64,000 bases of DNA, from NCBI GenBank assembly GCA_002471825.1, contig DKQS01000004.1, positions 124,001-188,000 of the forward strand, given 5' to 3'. A program made the translations under genes and the position numbers. Under the pieces are notes generated by a model. The model searched no databases. It worked only from the letters and a program-made list of their open reading frames with translations, and was not told where the DNA came from. The stretch's first letter is position 1. The number at the start of each line of letters is the position of its first letter. Positions 17,327-25,717 of the stretch are shown in pieces. The stretch comes from Flavobacteriaceae bacterium UBA7302. GTDB taxonomy: Bacteria; Bacteroidota; Bacteroidia; Flavobacteriales; Flavobacteriaceae.

Positions 17327-19735
17327 TTATGTTTTAGATGTGAATTCTTTTATAGCCAATTCCATATCATTGGTCTTTTTATAGATGGCCATTATGGCCT
17401 CGTTTTCTTGTCCATCAGTCAAATAAGCCGCATAGACTTCTATAGGAACTTCAAGCCTAAATATGTTACTTTCCTTTCCGATTTTGATAAACATTTCGGT
17501 GTACTTCCGTGGTCCGGAAAGGTTGTTCTTGATAGACTTTAATTGGTTTAAATCGTGGCTCGAGAGGTTAAGTCTTTTAACCAATTCAGCATAACCCTTT
17601 TCGTTGTTCAGGCTATAAATAACTTGTGTATTTTCCAGAATACTTGCTGATGTTGAATTGTTAGGAAGCTGATTGATGGACTGAAGGATAATACCAATAG
17701 CACCATTCTGTTTACGGATGGCTTGATAGTAGAATTCCACACTTTCAAGTACGTTATCAAACTTCAGTTGTTTTGCAAATTCATCGAACAAGATGATGCC
17801 CTTTTCAGCCCTATTTTTCCAAATAGTTCTTTGGATGGCGGATTTAATCAGCTTCAGCATTACCGATAGGATTTCCTTGTTGTCCTTAACTTCATCCAGT
17901 TCAAAAACAATCAGTCGTTTATCCTCAATTTTATAGGTCTGGTCTTCACTTACTTCGAAGAGGAAGCTATATAGACCATCGCCGACATATTCAGACATTA
18001 CGTGCAAAAAGCTTGTAATATTGAAATAGTCGGGGTGGATTTTTAAGGTATTCAGAAGGTCTTTCTGATTCCGCTCTATAAAATTGTAGAAACCATCCAG
18101 TGAATGATTTTCTGAAGTATTGTTGTAATAGTGGCACAATATCTTTTTTACCGAAACCGATTGTGCCTTTGTAACTTTTAAATCTGATGCGAACAGTTCA
18201 AACAGAAAGACTGACAAATCTTCAAGTCGTTCAGGTGTCAAGTCATTCGCATCACTTATATAAAAAGGATTGATTCCGAGATTTTTTCCACTTTCATAAC
18301 GAAGCACGGTATATTTCTCAGGATAGAGTTTGGCAAATTTTGTGTAGGATCCGCCGAGGTCAATTATGACCAGGCGGACATTACTTTCAAAATATTGCCT
18401 CAGAATATTGTTTGCCAAGAACGATTTACCCTCACCCGTTGGGGCGAAAATGGCAAAGTTGCGTGCCTTGATGCGCTTTTTACGCTCGTCCCACACATCT
18501 TTTAAAACGGGGATATTATGTTCACGGTCGTTAAAGATGATTCCCGTTACATCAGACTTGTAATTGGTGTTGTTGATGAACAGGCATAAGGCGTGTTTTA
18601 AATCGGAAACATATAAATCGTTGTTTGAAAAATTGGAAGAGAAACAACAGTAACTATTTAGTATATAATTTTTGCGTTCTTCTCCTCTAGGGTAGTACGG
18701 AATGATATCCAGCTCTTTGAACTCGGTTTTTATTTTGGAACCGATTCGACTTAAATTTTCTGGGTTTTTATCCCAATACACAATATTTAAATGGCCACGG
18801 ATAACGCGTGCATTGTCATCGGCATTGATTTGGTCTAGAATATGTTGAATTTTACCAAGGACTACTTTGTTCTGTGAGCCGAAGTTGGAACTTTTATTAA
18901 GTTCTTCGATTTTCTTATCGAGTAGCTTACGCCACTTCTGTTTGTCATCGAGATATAAAATTTGGTTGACAATGTGGTTTTCATTAAGCGTAAGCCCTAA
19001 GCCATCAATAAACCCCTGATGAAATACAAAATCGTCAGAAGTGAATTTCTCATTGGTCTTGCTACTCTGTACACTTTCGCCAAAGCACAGTTCGCTATTG
19101 ATAGCCAGGGCATCAAAATAGTTTTCGCCAATATTGACGCTTTTTTTATCTAATATGATATCAGTATCAAACCCCTCATTGAAACCATTGAAGTAGCCAT
19201 TTGTAAGTTTTTGTATTTCGCCAGCATTAAGGGGAACAAAAGTCATTTTACGACTATTGTTTATGAAAGAAATAGAATCGCCAACAGAACCTATGAAGCT
19301 CTTAACGTTGTCATCTAATTGTTGAACAATCCCTTTGGAAACTTTACGAAAAGGGTTGACGTATTTTGGATTGTTCAGCGCTTTATTCTTAGTGAGTGTA
19401 AAGAACAGAAAGCTACGATGTTCCATATACTTACGCCCTTTGAAATGGTCGTGTGTCGCTTTTTCTAAAAACGTCGTATTCGGAAGTGCTTCTGAAGAAT
19501 AGGTCTTTTTTAGGTATATATCCTGTTTATGAACTACCGTGCCAATTGGAAGAGATTTCAAGGCTTGAAACCAGGCACCGTGTATATCCTCAAAGTCTTT
19601 TTCTGATAAGGAATAGATTTCTGGTAATGTTCCTTCATAGCATATTACCACATTGCCGTTATTGGCAAATATGATATTGTCTTGAATATCCGTAATAGGT
19701 TGATATGCTGAAAGATTAATCTTGTTCATAATCAA
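17327..19735 (-). CDS. traG: Conjugation ATPase TraG (VirB4 family)
   Basis: An 802-aa cytosolic ATPase of the VirB4/TraG family of Bacteroidetes conjugative elements. Walker A is near residues 430-437 (APTGEGKS) and Walker B near residue 648 (ILFDEFA). It powers assembly of the mating channel. The ORF opens with MIM; the internal ATG at 19729 (MNKINLS) is the more likely start. Either start overlaps the end of traF, so translation is coupled. Length is in the usual range for the family. Confidence 0.9.
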   Translation of the reverse strand: MIMNKINLSAYQPITDIQDNIIFANNGNVVICYEGTLPEIYSLSEKDFEDIHGAWFQALKSLPIGTVVHKQDIYLKKTYSSEALPNTTFLEKATHDHFKGRKYMEHRSFLFFTLTKNKALNNPKYVNPFRKVSKGIVQQLDDNVKSFIGSVGDSISFINNSRKMTFVPLNAGEIQKLTNGYFNGFNEGFDTDIILDKKSVNIGENYFDALAINSELCFGESVQSSKTNEKFTSDDFVFHQGFIDGLGLTLNENHIVNQILYLDDKQKWRKLLDKKIEELNKSSNFGSQNKVVLGKIQHILDQINADDNARVIRGHLNIVYWDKNPENLSRIGSKIKTEFKELDIIPYYPRGEERKNYILNSYCCFSSNFSNNDLYVSDLKHALCLFINNTNYKSDVTGIIFNDREHNIPVLKDVWDERKKRIKARNFAIFAPTGEGKSFLANNILRQYFESNVRLVIIDLGGSYTKFAKLYPEKYTVLRYESGKNLGINPFYISDANDLTPERLEDLSVFLFELFASDLKVTKAQSVSVKKILCHYYNNTSENHSLDGFYNFIERNQKDLLNTLKIHPDYFNITSFLHVMSEYVGDGLYSFLFEVSEDQTYKIEDKRLIVFELDEVKDNKEILSVMLKLIKSAIQRTIWKNRAEKGIILFDEFAKQLKFDNVLESVEFYYQAIRKQNGAIGIILQSINQLPNNSTSASILENTQVIYSLNNEKGYAELVKRLNLSSHDLNQLKSIKNNLSGPRKYTEMFIKIGKESNIFRLEVPIEVYAAYLTDGQENEAIMAIYKKTNDMELAIKEFTSKT

Positions 19736-20000
19736 AGCCAGAGTTTCTTTTGTTACTGATTATTCTTGGGAAGGCTTTAGCCATCTGAAATAGTTGTGGG
19801 TTATGGCTTATTCTGGTCAGGGCTACGTACAAAGCAGCGTTAAAAACCAATACCCCAATTATTATCCCAAAGCTGAAAGAGAAGATGATAATGAGCAGTG
19901 AAGCTAAAACAGAAACCATCATTAGGGCAAAGAGAGAAATAGGCAGCCCAAAAATGACCGCCCCTTTCCTAATGTTTTTATAGACCTCGTAGCGTTTCAT
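19716..20000 (-). CDS. traF: TraF-like DUF4133 membrane protein
   Basis: A 94-aa protein with two adjacent hydrophobic segments (about 12-32 and 36-60), ending in NKRNSGFDYEQD. Small TraF/DUF4133 proteins with this form lie between traE and the TraG ATPase and resemble VirB3. It directly abuts traE (1 nt) and overlaps traG. Confidence 0.8.
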   Translation of the reverse strand: MKRYEVYKNIRKGAVIFGLPISLFALMMVSVLASLLIIIFSFSFGIIIGVLVFNAALYVALTRISHNPQLFQMAKAFPRIISNKRNSGFDYEQD

Positions 20001-20288
20001 TTATACTACGATTCCTATTAGGTATGTGAAGATCCCTACAACAGCACCAGCAATCAAAACAAACACAAGTACCCTGGTAATACCTTTTTTAAGGTCTGCA
20101 TTTTCGCCAAAGAAATGACCTGCATTAAACAGGAAGCCAACTAAAAAAATGACACCAAGTAGAATTGGGAAAATAGCTCTTATGGTATCACCCACATCGT
20201 TAACGGAATCTTCAATTCCACCAATTTGAGCAAAAAGTGATGTTGAGAGCAACGATAAAAGAGTTGCTAAGTAGATTGATTTTTTCAT
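20001..20288 (-). CDS. traE: TraE-like DUF4134 membrane protein
   Basis: A 95-aa protein with a signal peptide (about 1-20) and two transmembrane helices (about 36-54 and 70-92). This is the DUF4134/TraE family, VirB2 pilin-like in topology. It is the first gene of the minus-strand conjugation operon, so the promoter lies in the region divergent from the amidase gene. Confidence 0.82.
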   Translation of the reverse strand: MKKSIYLATLLSLLSTSLFAQIGGIEDSVNDVGDTIRAIFPILLGVIFLVGFLFNAGHFFGENADLKKGITRVLVFVLIAGAVVGIFTYLIGIVV

Positions 20289-20364
20289 AATAAAACTGTT
20301 TAGATTTTTTATTCATTTTCTCTTTCTGAAATTTACATATATTTGCTTATAAATAACTGAAAAT

Positions 20365-20429
20365 CAAATATTTGTGTATAAAATATTATTTGAAATCAAT
20401 TGAATTTAATTGCCATTATTTGACATCAA
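20365..20429. promoter_or_regulatory. Repeats in the traE/amidase divergent control region
   Basis: The 165-nt gap between the divergent traE and amidase genes holds a 10-bp palindrome CAAATATTTG (20365-20374) and two direct repeats ATTATTTGAMATCAA (20385-20399 and 20415-20429; 14 of 15 bases equal) exactly 30 bp apart, three helical turns. This looks like an operator for a dimeric regulator of conjugation. Confidence 0.5.
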
Positions 20430-20477
20430 ATTCTATTAGTTTTTGAAGGAAAGTTGTTGATAACTCGAAAATTGAAA

Positions 20478-21110
20478 ATGAAAAAAGTGCTCAAAAACGT
20501 CAGGTTTGTCTTTTTGCTTCTAAAAATGTGCATCGTTTTTGGACAAGTAAATAGTACTCAAAAACGAATTGTAATTGACGTTGGACACGGTGGAAAAGAT
20601 TCGGGTGCAATAGGCATAAATAAAATCCAAGAAAAGGATGTCGTATTGGATATTGCAAATACTCTTTTGGCGCTAAATAATGAGTTGGATAATCCTCTTG
20701 ATATTTATTTGACCAGGTATAGAGATACTCTTATTTCGTTATCAGATAGAACAAAGCTAGTCAAAGCTCTTAAAGCAGATTTGTTTGTTTCTCTGCATTG
20801 CAACCATTCGGATAATGTAAATGCGAGAGGAATAGAAGTTTATGCTTCAACAAAACAAACGAGTTATTCAAAAGAATCTATTTATATAGGATATCAAATT
20901 GAAAAAACACTTTGCAAGGACGTAGGATATGAAAGTAGAGGCGTTAAGTTTGCCAATTTTCAAGTACTGAGAGAAACGGTAAACTATTGCACATCTATAC
21001 TCTTAGAATTGGGTTTCTTGTCCAATATAGATGAAAGTGTCTACGTGTCCAATTCTACACATATAAGATTGATAGCGTTAGCTATTTTATCATCCATTCA
21101 AAAACAATAG
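20478..21110 (+). CDS. N-acetylmuramoyl-L-alanine amidase (Amidase_3)
   Basis: A 210-aa zinc amidase of the AmiC type that cuts the peptide from peptidoglycan. Zinc and catalytic residues are visible: His37 (DVGHGGKDSG), Glu52, His107 (SLHCNH) and Glu177 (LLELGFLSN). A signal peptide covers about residues 1-23. An upstream TTG (20454) is possible but the ATG at 20478 gives a normal signal peptide. Transcribed away from the tra operon; in such elements a cell-wall hydrolase often opens the sacculus for the mating channel, which I infer here. Confidence 0.88.
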   Translation: MKKVLKNVRFVFLLLKMCIVFGQVNSTQKRIVIDVGHGGKDSGAIGINKIQEKDVVLDIANTLLALNNELDNPLDIYLTRYRDTLISLSDRTKLVKALKADLFVSLHCNHSDNVNARGIEVYASTKQTSYSKESIYIGYQIEKTLCKDVGYESRGVKFANFQVLRETVNYCTSILLELGFLSNIDESVYVSNSTHIRLIALAILSSIQKQ

Positions 21111-21114
21111 TATT

Positions 21115-21213
21115 ATGAAAGATATTTTTTTAGAGTTAACCAAAAGTTTAAAAGCGATTGTACAACAATTTATAGCGGAAGTGATTCTTTTGTATAAAGC
21201 CTTTAAGGGCTAG
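21115..21213 (+). CDS. Possible 32-aa small protein
   Basis: A 32-codon ORF starting 4 nt after the amidase stop, with an amphipathic sequence (FLELTKSLKAIVQQFIAEVI, then LLYKAFKG). The close spacing suggests co-translation, but it ends just before the convergent helicase-loader gene and may be chance. I see no known family. Confidence 0.35.
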   Translation: MKDIFLELTKSLKAIVQQFIAEVILLYKAFKG

Positions 21214-21214
21214 T

Positions 21215-21877
21215 TTATTTACGTTTATCCCCTGCATTTTTATCAAAAGCAATAAGATTAAACAGTTCTCGCATTCGGCTACGGACACGGTTGCCATAAC
21301 GTTCTTCCAATTCTTCAGCATTAAGATTAGTGGTAGCGTGGGTTTTTACTTTATGTTTGGTGGATAGATATAATTCGTATCGAGACAGAAGCACTTCACC
21401 CATTACGTTCAAATCCTTGCCATAGAAACGTCCAACAGATTCAATACCTAAATCATCAAAACAGAAAAACTTAGTATTACCATACTCTTCAATGGTCTTA
21501 AATCCTAAGTGATTAAAGCTGAAGGTCACGTTCCTACACGGAATCATTTCGTAAGGTCGTTGCAATGGCACAATATGGCGAAGTAGTTTCATCAAACTTG
21601 TTTTACCACAACCAACTGGTCCGGAAAGTAAGATTCCTTTGTTTATATCTATACCAAAGCTTTTGCAATTATCATTATCCTTAATGAAGTAAGAGCAGAG
21701 CTTTAGTAGTATATCTCTATCCTCATCATAAATCTTGAACTTTTCACCAAAAAGTAATTTCCCTTTAGCATTCAAATAGATTAATATTTTTGGAAAATCG
21801 TACAATATATTTTTTCCATCAAATTTCCCTAGCGAGTATTCCACGCCACCTTCTGTAATTTTAGAGGGGTTGCCCAT
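21215..21877 (-). CDS. DnaC/IstB-like helicase loader ATPase
   Basis: A 220-aa AAA+ ATPase with Walker A GPVGCGKT (86-93), Walker B CFDDLG (139-144) and an arginine-rich end (RYGNRVRSRMRELFN). This is the form of DnaC-like helicase loaders. It overlaps the preceding replication-type gene by 17 nt. Together they may replicate the excised circle, as several ICEs do; an accessory IstB role is unlikely since there is no transposase. Confidence 0.75.
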   Translation of the reverse strand: MGNPSKITEGGVEYSLGKFDGKNILYDFPKILIYLNAKGKLLFGEKFKIYDEDRDILLKLCSYFIKDNDNCKSFGIDINKGILLSGPVGCGKTSLMKLLRHIVPLQRPYEMIPCRNVTFSFNHLGFKTIEEYGNTKFFCFDDLGIESVGRFYGKDLNVMGEVLLSRYELYLSTKHKVKTHATTNLNAEELEERYGNRVRSRMRELFNLIAFDKNAGDKRK

Positions 21878-22580
21878 AGTCTTTGTTTTTAGTGGTTCTC
21901 AAGTTGTCCTTGATTTGGGACGCTTGTTTTTTAGTTGATTCATTTTTTTCGTCGAACAATTCCGTTCTGTCCATCCAATTTGTGGCTACAGCTCGCCAAT
22001 CACGAATTTTTTGCCCATCACTTGTTTGCCAGCTCCGAGATTCATAGTGCTCAAAGAACTTTATCGCCTCATCTGCATCAAAACCATTTTTTTCAAAAAA
22101 ATCAATAACCACCTGCCTGCCCTTTGGCTGTTTTGTATAGTTTTCCAGTTTGGTATTGTTTGTTTTAGATACCAGTACTTGTCCATTTATGGGATGGTGC
22201 TGTCCCACAACTGGTTCACGAATGGGATGGTACTGTTCCGCAAGCTGTTCTAGTGTGGGATTGTACCGTCCCATATCTGGTTCATCACTTGTCCCAATTA
22301 TGAACATCTTGATTTTACTGCCTTTGTATGGATTGTTAGATGGGAAATAGCTTAGATAAAGCCACGAGTCTAAATCTGTAATACAACGGTGGTAAGTGGA
22401 TTTTGAGCCTATTTTAGCACAACGCATTAAATCTCTACGGTTCACATAAAATTCGTCTGCAAAACGACTGCTGTTCCATTCTTGGAACAATGCCATATAC
22501 AGACTGATATGGGTAGGATTTAGGCGGTCATCAAAATAGAACTTCTCAAAAGCCGCATTAAGTAGCTTTATGTAGTTCAT
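21861..22580 (-). CDS. Replication-initiator-like protein with winged-helix N-terminus
   Basis: A 239-aa protein common next to helicase loaders in Bacteroidetes elements. Residues about 1-100 look like a DNA-binding domain (YFDDRLNPTHISLYMALFQEW, VNRRDLMRCAKIGSKSTYHR). Residues about 170-215 (VVIDFFEKNGFDADEAIKFFEHYES and WRAVATNWMDR) resemble the DnaD C-terminal module that binds replication proteins. In between lie three short repeats (GRYNP, EQYHP, GQHHP). I infer a role in starting replication of the element. Confidence 0.6.
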   Translation of the reverse strand: MNYIKLLNAAFEKFYFDDRLNPTHISLYMALFQEWNSSRFADEFYVNRRDLMRCAKIGSKSTYHRCITDLDSWLYLSYFPSNNPYKGSKIKMFIIGTSDEPDMGRYNPTLEQLAEQYHPIREPVVGQHHPINGQVLVSKTNNTKLENYTKQPKGRQVVIDFFEKNGFDADEAIKFFEHYESRSWQTSDGQKIRDWRAVATNWMDRTELFDEKNESTKKQASQIKDNLRTTKNKDYGQPL

Positions 22581-22583
22581 TAT

Positions 22584-22868
22584 TTAGGATTTTGAACTGT
22601 GCTGTACACGGTTGGCAGTCATTATATTTTGTATTTCCTCGGCATCGTAGTAAATAATACCCCCAACTTTGGTGTAAGGCAAAGTACCATTGATGCGAAG
22701 ATTTTGTAATGTGCCTGGACTTACCTGAAGTAAATCCATAACTTCTGAAGATTTGAGGTATCTTTTGAGTTTACCAGTAGTTTGTTTGGATAATAGTTTT
22801 TTGATGTCATCGAGCAATTCAACTTTGAATTCCCGAAGGTCGTCTGTTGTAATAATACTTGTCGGCAT
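22584..22868 (-). CDS. Excisionase-like helix-turn-helix protein
   Basis: A small MerR/HTH_17-type DNA-binding protein: YLKSSEVMDLLQVSPGTLQNL with the wing INGTLPYTKVGGIIYYDAEEIQNI. I chose the ATG at 22868 (94 aa, MPTSIITTDD); the frame is open to 22916 (110 aa) but the extra 16 residues are unlike the family. Such proteins act as Xis or as replication/transfer regulators. It leads the 3-gene replication operon, with dyads lying upstream. Confidence 0.72.
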   Translation of the reverse strand: MPTSIITTDDLREFKVELLDDIKKLLSKQTTGKLKRYLKSSEVMDLLQVSPGTLQNLRINGTLPYTKVGGIIYYDAEEIQNIMTANRVQHSSKS

Positions 22869-22992
22869 AGTAAAACGTTTTTGATAGAAAGAGACTATCG
22901 CAATGTTGTCAACCAATTTGATAGCCTCTGACCTGATTTAACTTTCGTTCTACAAATTTGAATAGCTTTAATGGATTTTATTCCCCAGTATG

Positions 22993-23016
22993 ACCGTACT
23001 ACGGTTAAATTTTAAC
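22993..23016. promoter_or_regulatory. Two overlapping odd palindromes upstream of HTH gene
   Basis: ACCGTA-c-TACGGT (22993-23005) overlaps GTTAAA-t-TTTAAC (23004-23016). Both are perfect 6-bp arms with a 1-nt centre. They lie 125-150 nt upstream of the Xis-like gene start and match half-sites found around rteC, so they are candidate operators or replication iterons. Confidence 0.55.
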
Positions 23017-23131
23017 ATTTTGAAATTTGATTTGTTTTAGTGCTATTTAGTAATGTTTCCGTAATTAACAGACCTTTAAATTGTATCAAAATTTATAAAA
23101 AGAAGGGGTGAAATAGGATTGCCGTAGGTAA

Positions 23132-23144
23132 ACCGTAGTACAGT
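23132..23144. promoter_or_regulatory. ACCGTA dyad between rteC and HTH gene
   Basis: ACCGTA-g-TACAGT, the same 13-bp dyad as at 22993 with one mismatch. It lies between the rteC stop and the Xis-like gene. Confidence 0.45.
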
Positions 23145-23181
23145 CTTATTTTAACAACCAAAAGAAGAGGCAAACGAATAA

Positions 23182-24024
23182 CTACTCCTCACTTTTGTCC
23201 ATTTCCGAAAGAAGAGAGGCAGTTAGCTGGTCAAGGAACAATGTCCGGCTATTCTTGCGATTTTTAATGTCTTGAAAGGTTTTGTAGATTTCCTTTGGGG
23301 TAAAGTCAAATACCTCTTGCAATATTTTAGATATTCTAATAATACTAAGACCATTCTGTTTAGCCATTCCATTGGCGCATAAGGCATAGAGTAGTTCTAC
23401 CCAATCCGTATTTGTAAATGGCCAAGGGATTTTTTCTGAAGGTTTTATATGTACATTTTTACCATTTAGACCGTTTTTTATGTAATTGTGCTTTTGCTCC
23501 ATATAGCCTACGAGAGAGTGATATGCTTTGAACTTACCCAATAGCATATCTCTTGGGGTACAAAAATCTGGGTCTTGAAAATAGAACTTTGAAGTAAGAA
23601 TACGGTAAGCGTCAAGATTGTTACGGGTATAGTACGCCTCATCAAAATGAGTTGCGCCAGAGTTAACATATTGACCAAAGTCAAGGTTATATTGGAAAAA
23701 GCGATTTAGTTTGTTAACCTTTTTTTTGACAAATTTTAACTGGATAGCTTTGTCTGCTTTAGGAAATTGAATTTCAAAAGAATGAATCTCTGAAAAGTAT
23801 ATAAGTTTGACTAACGGTATTTGTTTAATTTTTTTGAAGAAAACAATTTCTTCATCAACAGTTGCAAAATCATTAGCTAGAATTTCTCTTTTGAATGTTC
23901 TGAGCAAATTTCTACATAATTCAATGGAACGATAAGATTGTTCCAAAATCGGTAGATTTTCGAGTCTTATCCCGTTTAACTCTTCGAGAAGATTTTCGCA
24001 TAATGTTTTTAAATCCAATTGCAT
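23182..24024 (-). CDS. rteC: RteC-family regulator
   Basis: A 280-aa protein of the RteC family, known from CTnDOT, where RteC activates the excision operon by binding an inverted repeat near its promoter. Visible family features are the central segment (YFSEIHSFEIQFP; RFFQYNLDFGQYVNSGATHFDEAYYTRNN) and the C-terminal helix-turn-helix-like part (WVELLYALCANGMAKQNGLSIIRIS). It would switch excision/transfer of this element. RteA and RteB are absent here. Dyads both upstream and downstream are candidate target sites. Confidence 0.88.
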   Translation of the reverse strand: MQLDLKTLCENLLEELNGIRLENLPILEQSYRSIELCRNLLRTFKREILANDFATVDEEIVFFKKIKQIPLVKLIYFSEIHSFEIQFPKADKAIQLKFVKKKVNKLNRFFQYNLDFGQYVNSGATHFDEAYYTRNNLDAYRILTSKFYFQDPDFCTPRDMLLGKFKAYHSLVGYMEQKHNYIKNGLNGKNVHIKPSEKIPWPFTNTDWVELLYALCANGMAKQNGLSIIRISKILQEVFDFTPKEIYKTFQDIKNRKNSRTLFLDQLTASLLSEMDKSEE

Positions 24025-24202
24025 CCATAAATACAGTTAAGTCCATCATATGGTGTAAATCTAGGTTTGGGTAGTTTAGTTGTTAGAGTTCTTTAATTCC
24101 AATGCTGACTATAGCTATTTTAATAGTAGCAGTTTTCATAGTAAAGACTGACTCAAGAATTAACCGAAAAGTACTAATATGATTTTTAAAGAAGAGTATT
24201 TT

Positions 24203-24244
24203 ATTCCGTAGTTATGTACGGAATCAACCGTATATTCCTACGGT
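24203..24244. promoter_or_regulatory. Two dyads upstream of rteC
   Basis: ATTCCGTA-6 nt-TACGGAAT (24203-24224, 8-bp perfect arms) and ACCGTA-6 nt-TACGGT (24227-24244) lie side by side about 180-220 nt upstream of rteC and share the CCGTA/TACGG core with the sites at 22993 and 23132. They may be operators of RteC or of the HTH protein. The first could also act as a terminator hairpin but has no T-run. Confidence 0.55.
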
Positions 24245-24269
24245 AATTGCGGTAAAGTTAGGAAAAACG

Positions 24270-25187
24270 CTATTTCGATTTTTTTCGATAGCGAGAAATA
24301 AATTGCCGTCTATTCTTTGCTCCCGTTTTTTTGTAGATGTTGGAAGCGTGTTTTGAAACCGTACTTTCCGCTATAAATAAATCCTTAGCGATTTGTTTGT
24401 AACTAAGGTTACCAAGAATGGACAAAGTAATCTCTATTTCTCTCCTTGTCAAATTTTCATAAATAATTCTTGTATCAGCGGAGTTGATTGCCTGTTCTTT
24501 GCTCATTGCGAATACCTCATACATTTTAGTTTTATTTTCTAAAAAATAAATGTGTCTATCTATCTCAATAATCGTAATGGCGTAGAAAGACGCATTCATA
24601 ACTGTAAATGTCAACCATTGATAATCTCCAATAAATGTCAATACTGGTAACAAAGCAATGCTCGCAACACTAACCATTGATAATCTGTTACGTCGTAAAA
24701 TATATTCATTTGGATTACTAGGATTAGAAATCCTCTCGTAAAACATTCCTAAAAATAAAAAGGCGATTATCGAAATTGGTATGGTAAAAAGCAATCTTGA
24801 AGAGTATAACGAATGTGTGAAGTAGTATGGAATTAGAAAGAGGGCGATGAAGCTTGCCGAAACTAAAATTGCTAGATTTCTGATGGACGTATTATATTTT
24901 AAAACTACAATATCATATTCCTTATACAAATAGTAAACGATATAAACACATAACGCAATAGCCACCCCATAGGTTATGATATATTGAAGGATGAAAGGTC
25001 CTGGAAAGTTATCAATTGGTAAGAATCCACCAGTTAGATTGTATGTTATAAATAGTACACCTAAATATAGAAACCTTTTGTAACCGCTGGAATATCTACG
25101 TGTTGAATAGTAAAGCGTAAACAATACAATGACAGTATCTAATAGAAGATAGAAAAAAGTCGTCCAATGTATTGAGGTTCCAAACAT
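24270..25187 (-). CDS. Membrane-bound LuxR-family regulator
   Basis: A 305-aa protein with about six to seven transmembrane helices (residues about 5-200) and a C-terminal LuxR/GerE helix-turn-helix (about 243-298: NLTRREIEITLSILGN, YKQIAKDLFIAESTVSKHASNIYKK). It probably senses a membrane or periplasmic signal and controls transcription from the membrane. It is the last gene of the minus-strand copper operon, 15 nt after the asparaginase-like gene, so it may control metal stress genes. Confidence 0.8.
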   Translation of the reverse strand: MFGTSIHWTTFFYLLLDTVIVLFTLYYSTRRYSSGYKRFLYLGVLFITYNLTGGFLPIDNFPGPFILQYIITYGVAIALCVYIVYYLYKEYDIVVLKYNTSIRNLAILVSASFIALFLIPYYFTHSLYSSRLLFTIPISIIAFLFLGMFYERISNPSNPNEYILRRNRLSMVSVASIALLPVLTFIGDYQWLTFTVMNASFYAITIIEIDRHIYFLENKTKMYEVFAMSKEQAINSADTRIIYENLTRREIEITLSILGNLSYKQIAKDLFIAESTVSKHASNIYKKTGAKNRRQFISRYRKKSK

Positions 25188-25202
25188 AGTTCATACTAAA
25201 TC

Positions 25203-25688
25203 TTATAAGGTTTCAAATCGATTGTGCTGATTATTTTTTCGGACATTATCCCAATTAAAAATTGTTCCATTCATAGCGATATACACTCCTGGTTCTAGAA
25301 ACTTTAGCGCAGAAAGAGCAAATCCTAAATTGAAAGGTGCGTCGCTATTCTTTTTTGTCCCCAAAATAAAAGCACCAGTGAGAACGATGGTTTGGTTGAT
25401 TTTAAGCTTACCTAAGAATATGGCTGTTTCAACCATTGTAATTGTACCGTGAGTCAATAATATCTTTTCTGAATCAGAAGATTTAATTGTTTCGGCTATT
25501 AATTCTCTGTCATCATCATTGATAAAGCGACTATCCTTATTCAGAATTTTGTCTATGCTGTAATCTGAAGTGATTTTGGCATTAGAAAGTATATCTTCAA
25601 TGGCAATTGTATTTATTTGCTTTTGATTAATATTTTCGTAATCCAGACCTTCAATTGTACCGCCTGTTGAAATTATATGAGTTCTCAT
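25203..25688 (-). CDS. Asparaginase N-domain-like protein
   Basis: A 161-aa protein equal to the N-terminal domain of type I/II asparaginases: TGGTIEG (8-14) with the first catalytic Thr and LLTHGTITM with the second Thr. The C-terminal domain is missing and the protein ends naturally with NNQHNRFETL, so it is a one-domain form rather than obviously truncated. In these metal-resistance operons it is unclear what it hydrolyses. It lies between the CusB and LuxR genes. A shorter broken copy stands at 35569, on the other side of the pump genes. Confidence 0.75.
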   Translation of the reverse strand: MRTHIISTGGTIEGLDYENINQKQINTIAIEDILSNAKITSDYSIDKILNKDSRFINDDDRELIAETIKSSDSEKILLTHGTITMVETAIFLGKLKINQTIVLTGAFILGTKKNSDAPFNLGFALSALKFLEPGVYIAMNGTIFNWDNVRKNNQHNRFETL

Positions 25689-25717
25689 AATACAATAGTT
25701 TTGTGCTAAATGGTTGA

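Noticed and set aside
24203..24224. Dyad as a transcription terminator
   Set aside because: No T-run follows on either strand, and the half-sites recur elsewhere; an operator is more likely.
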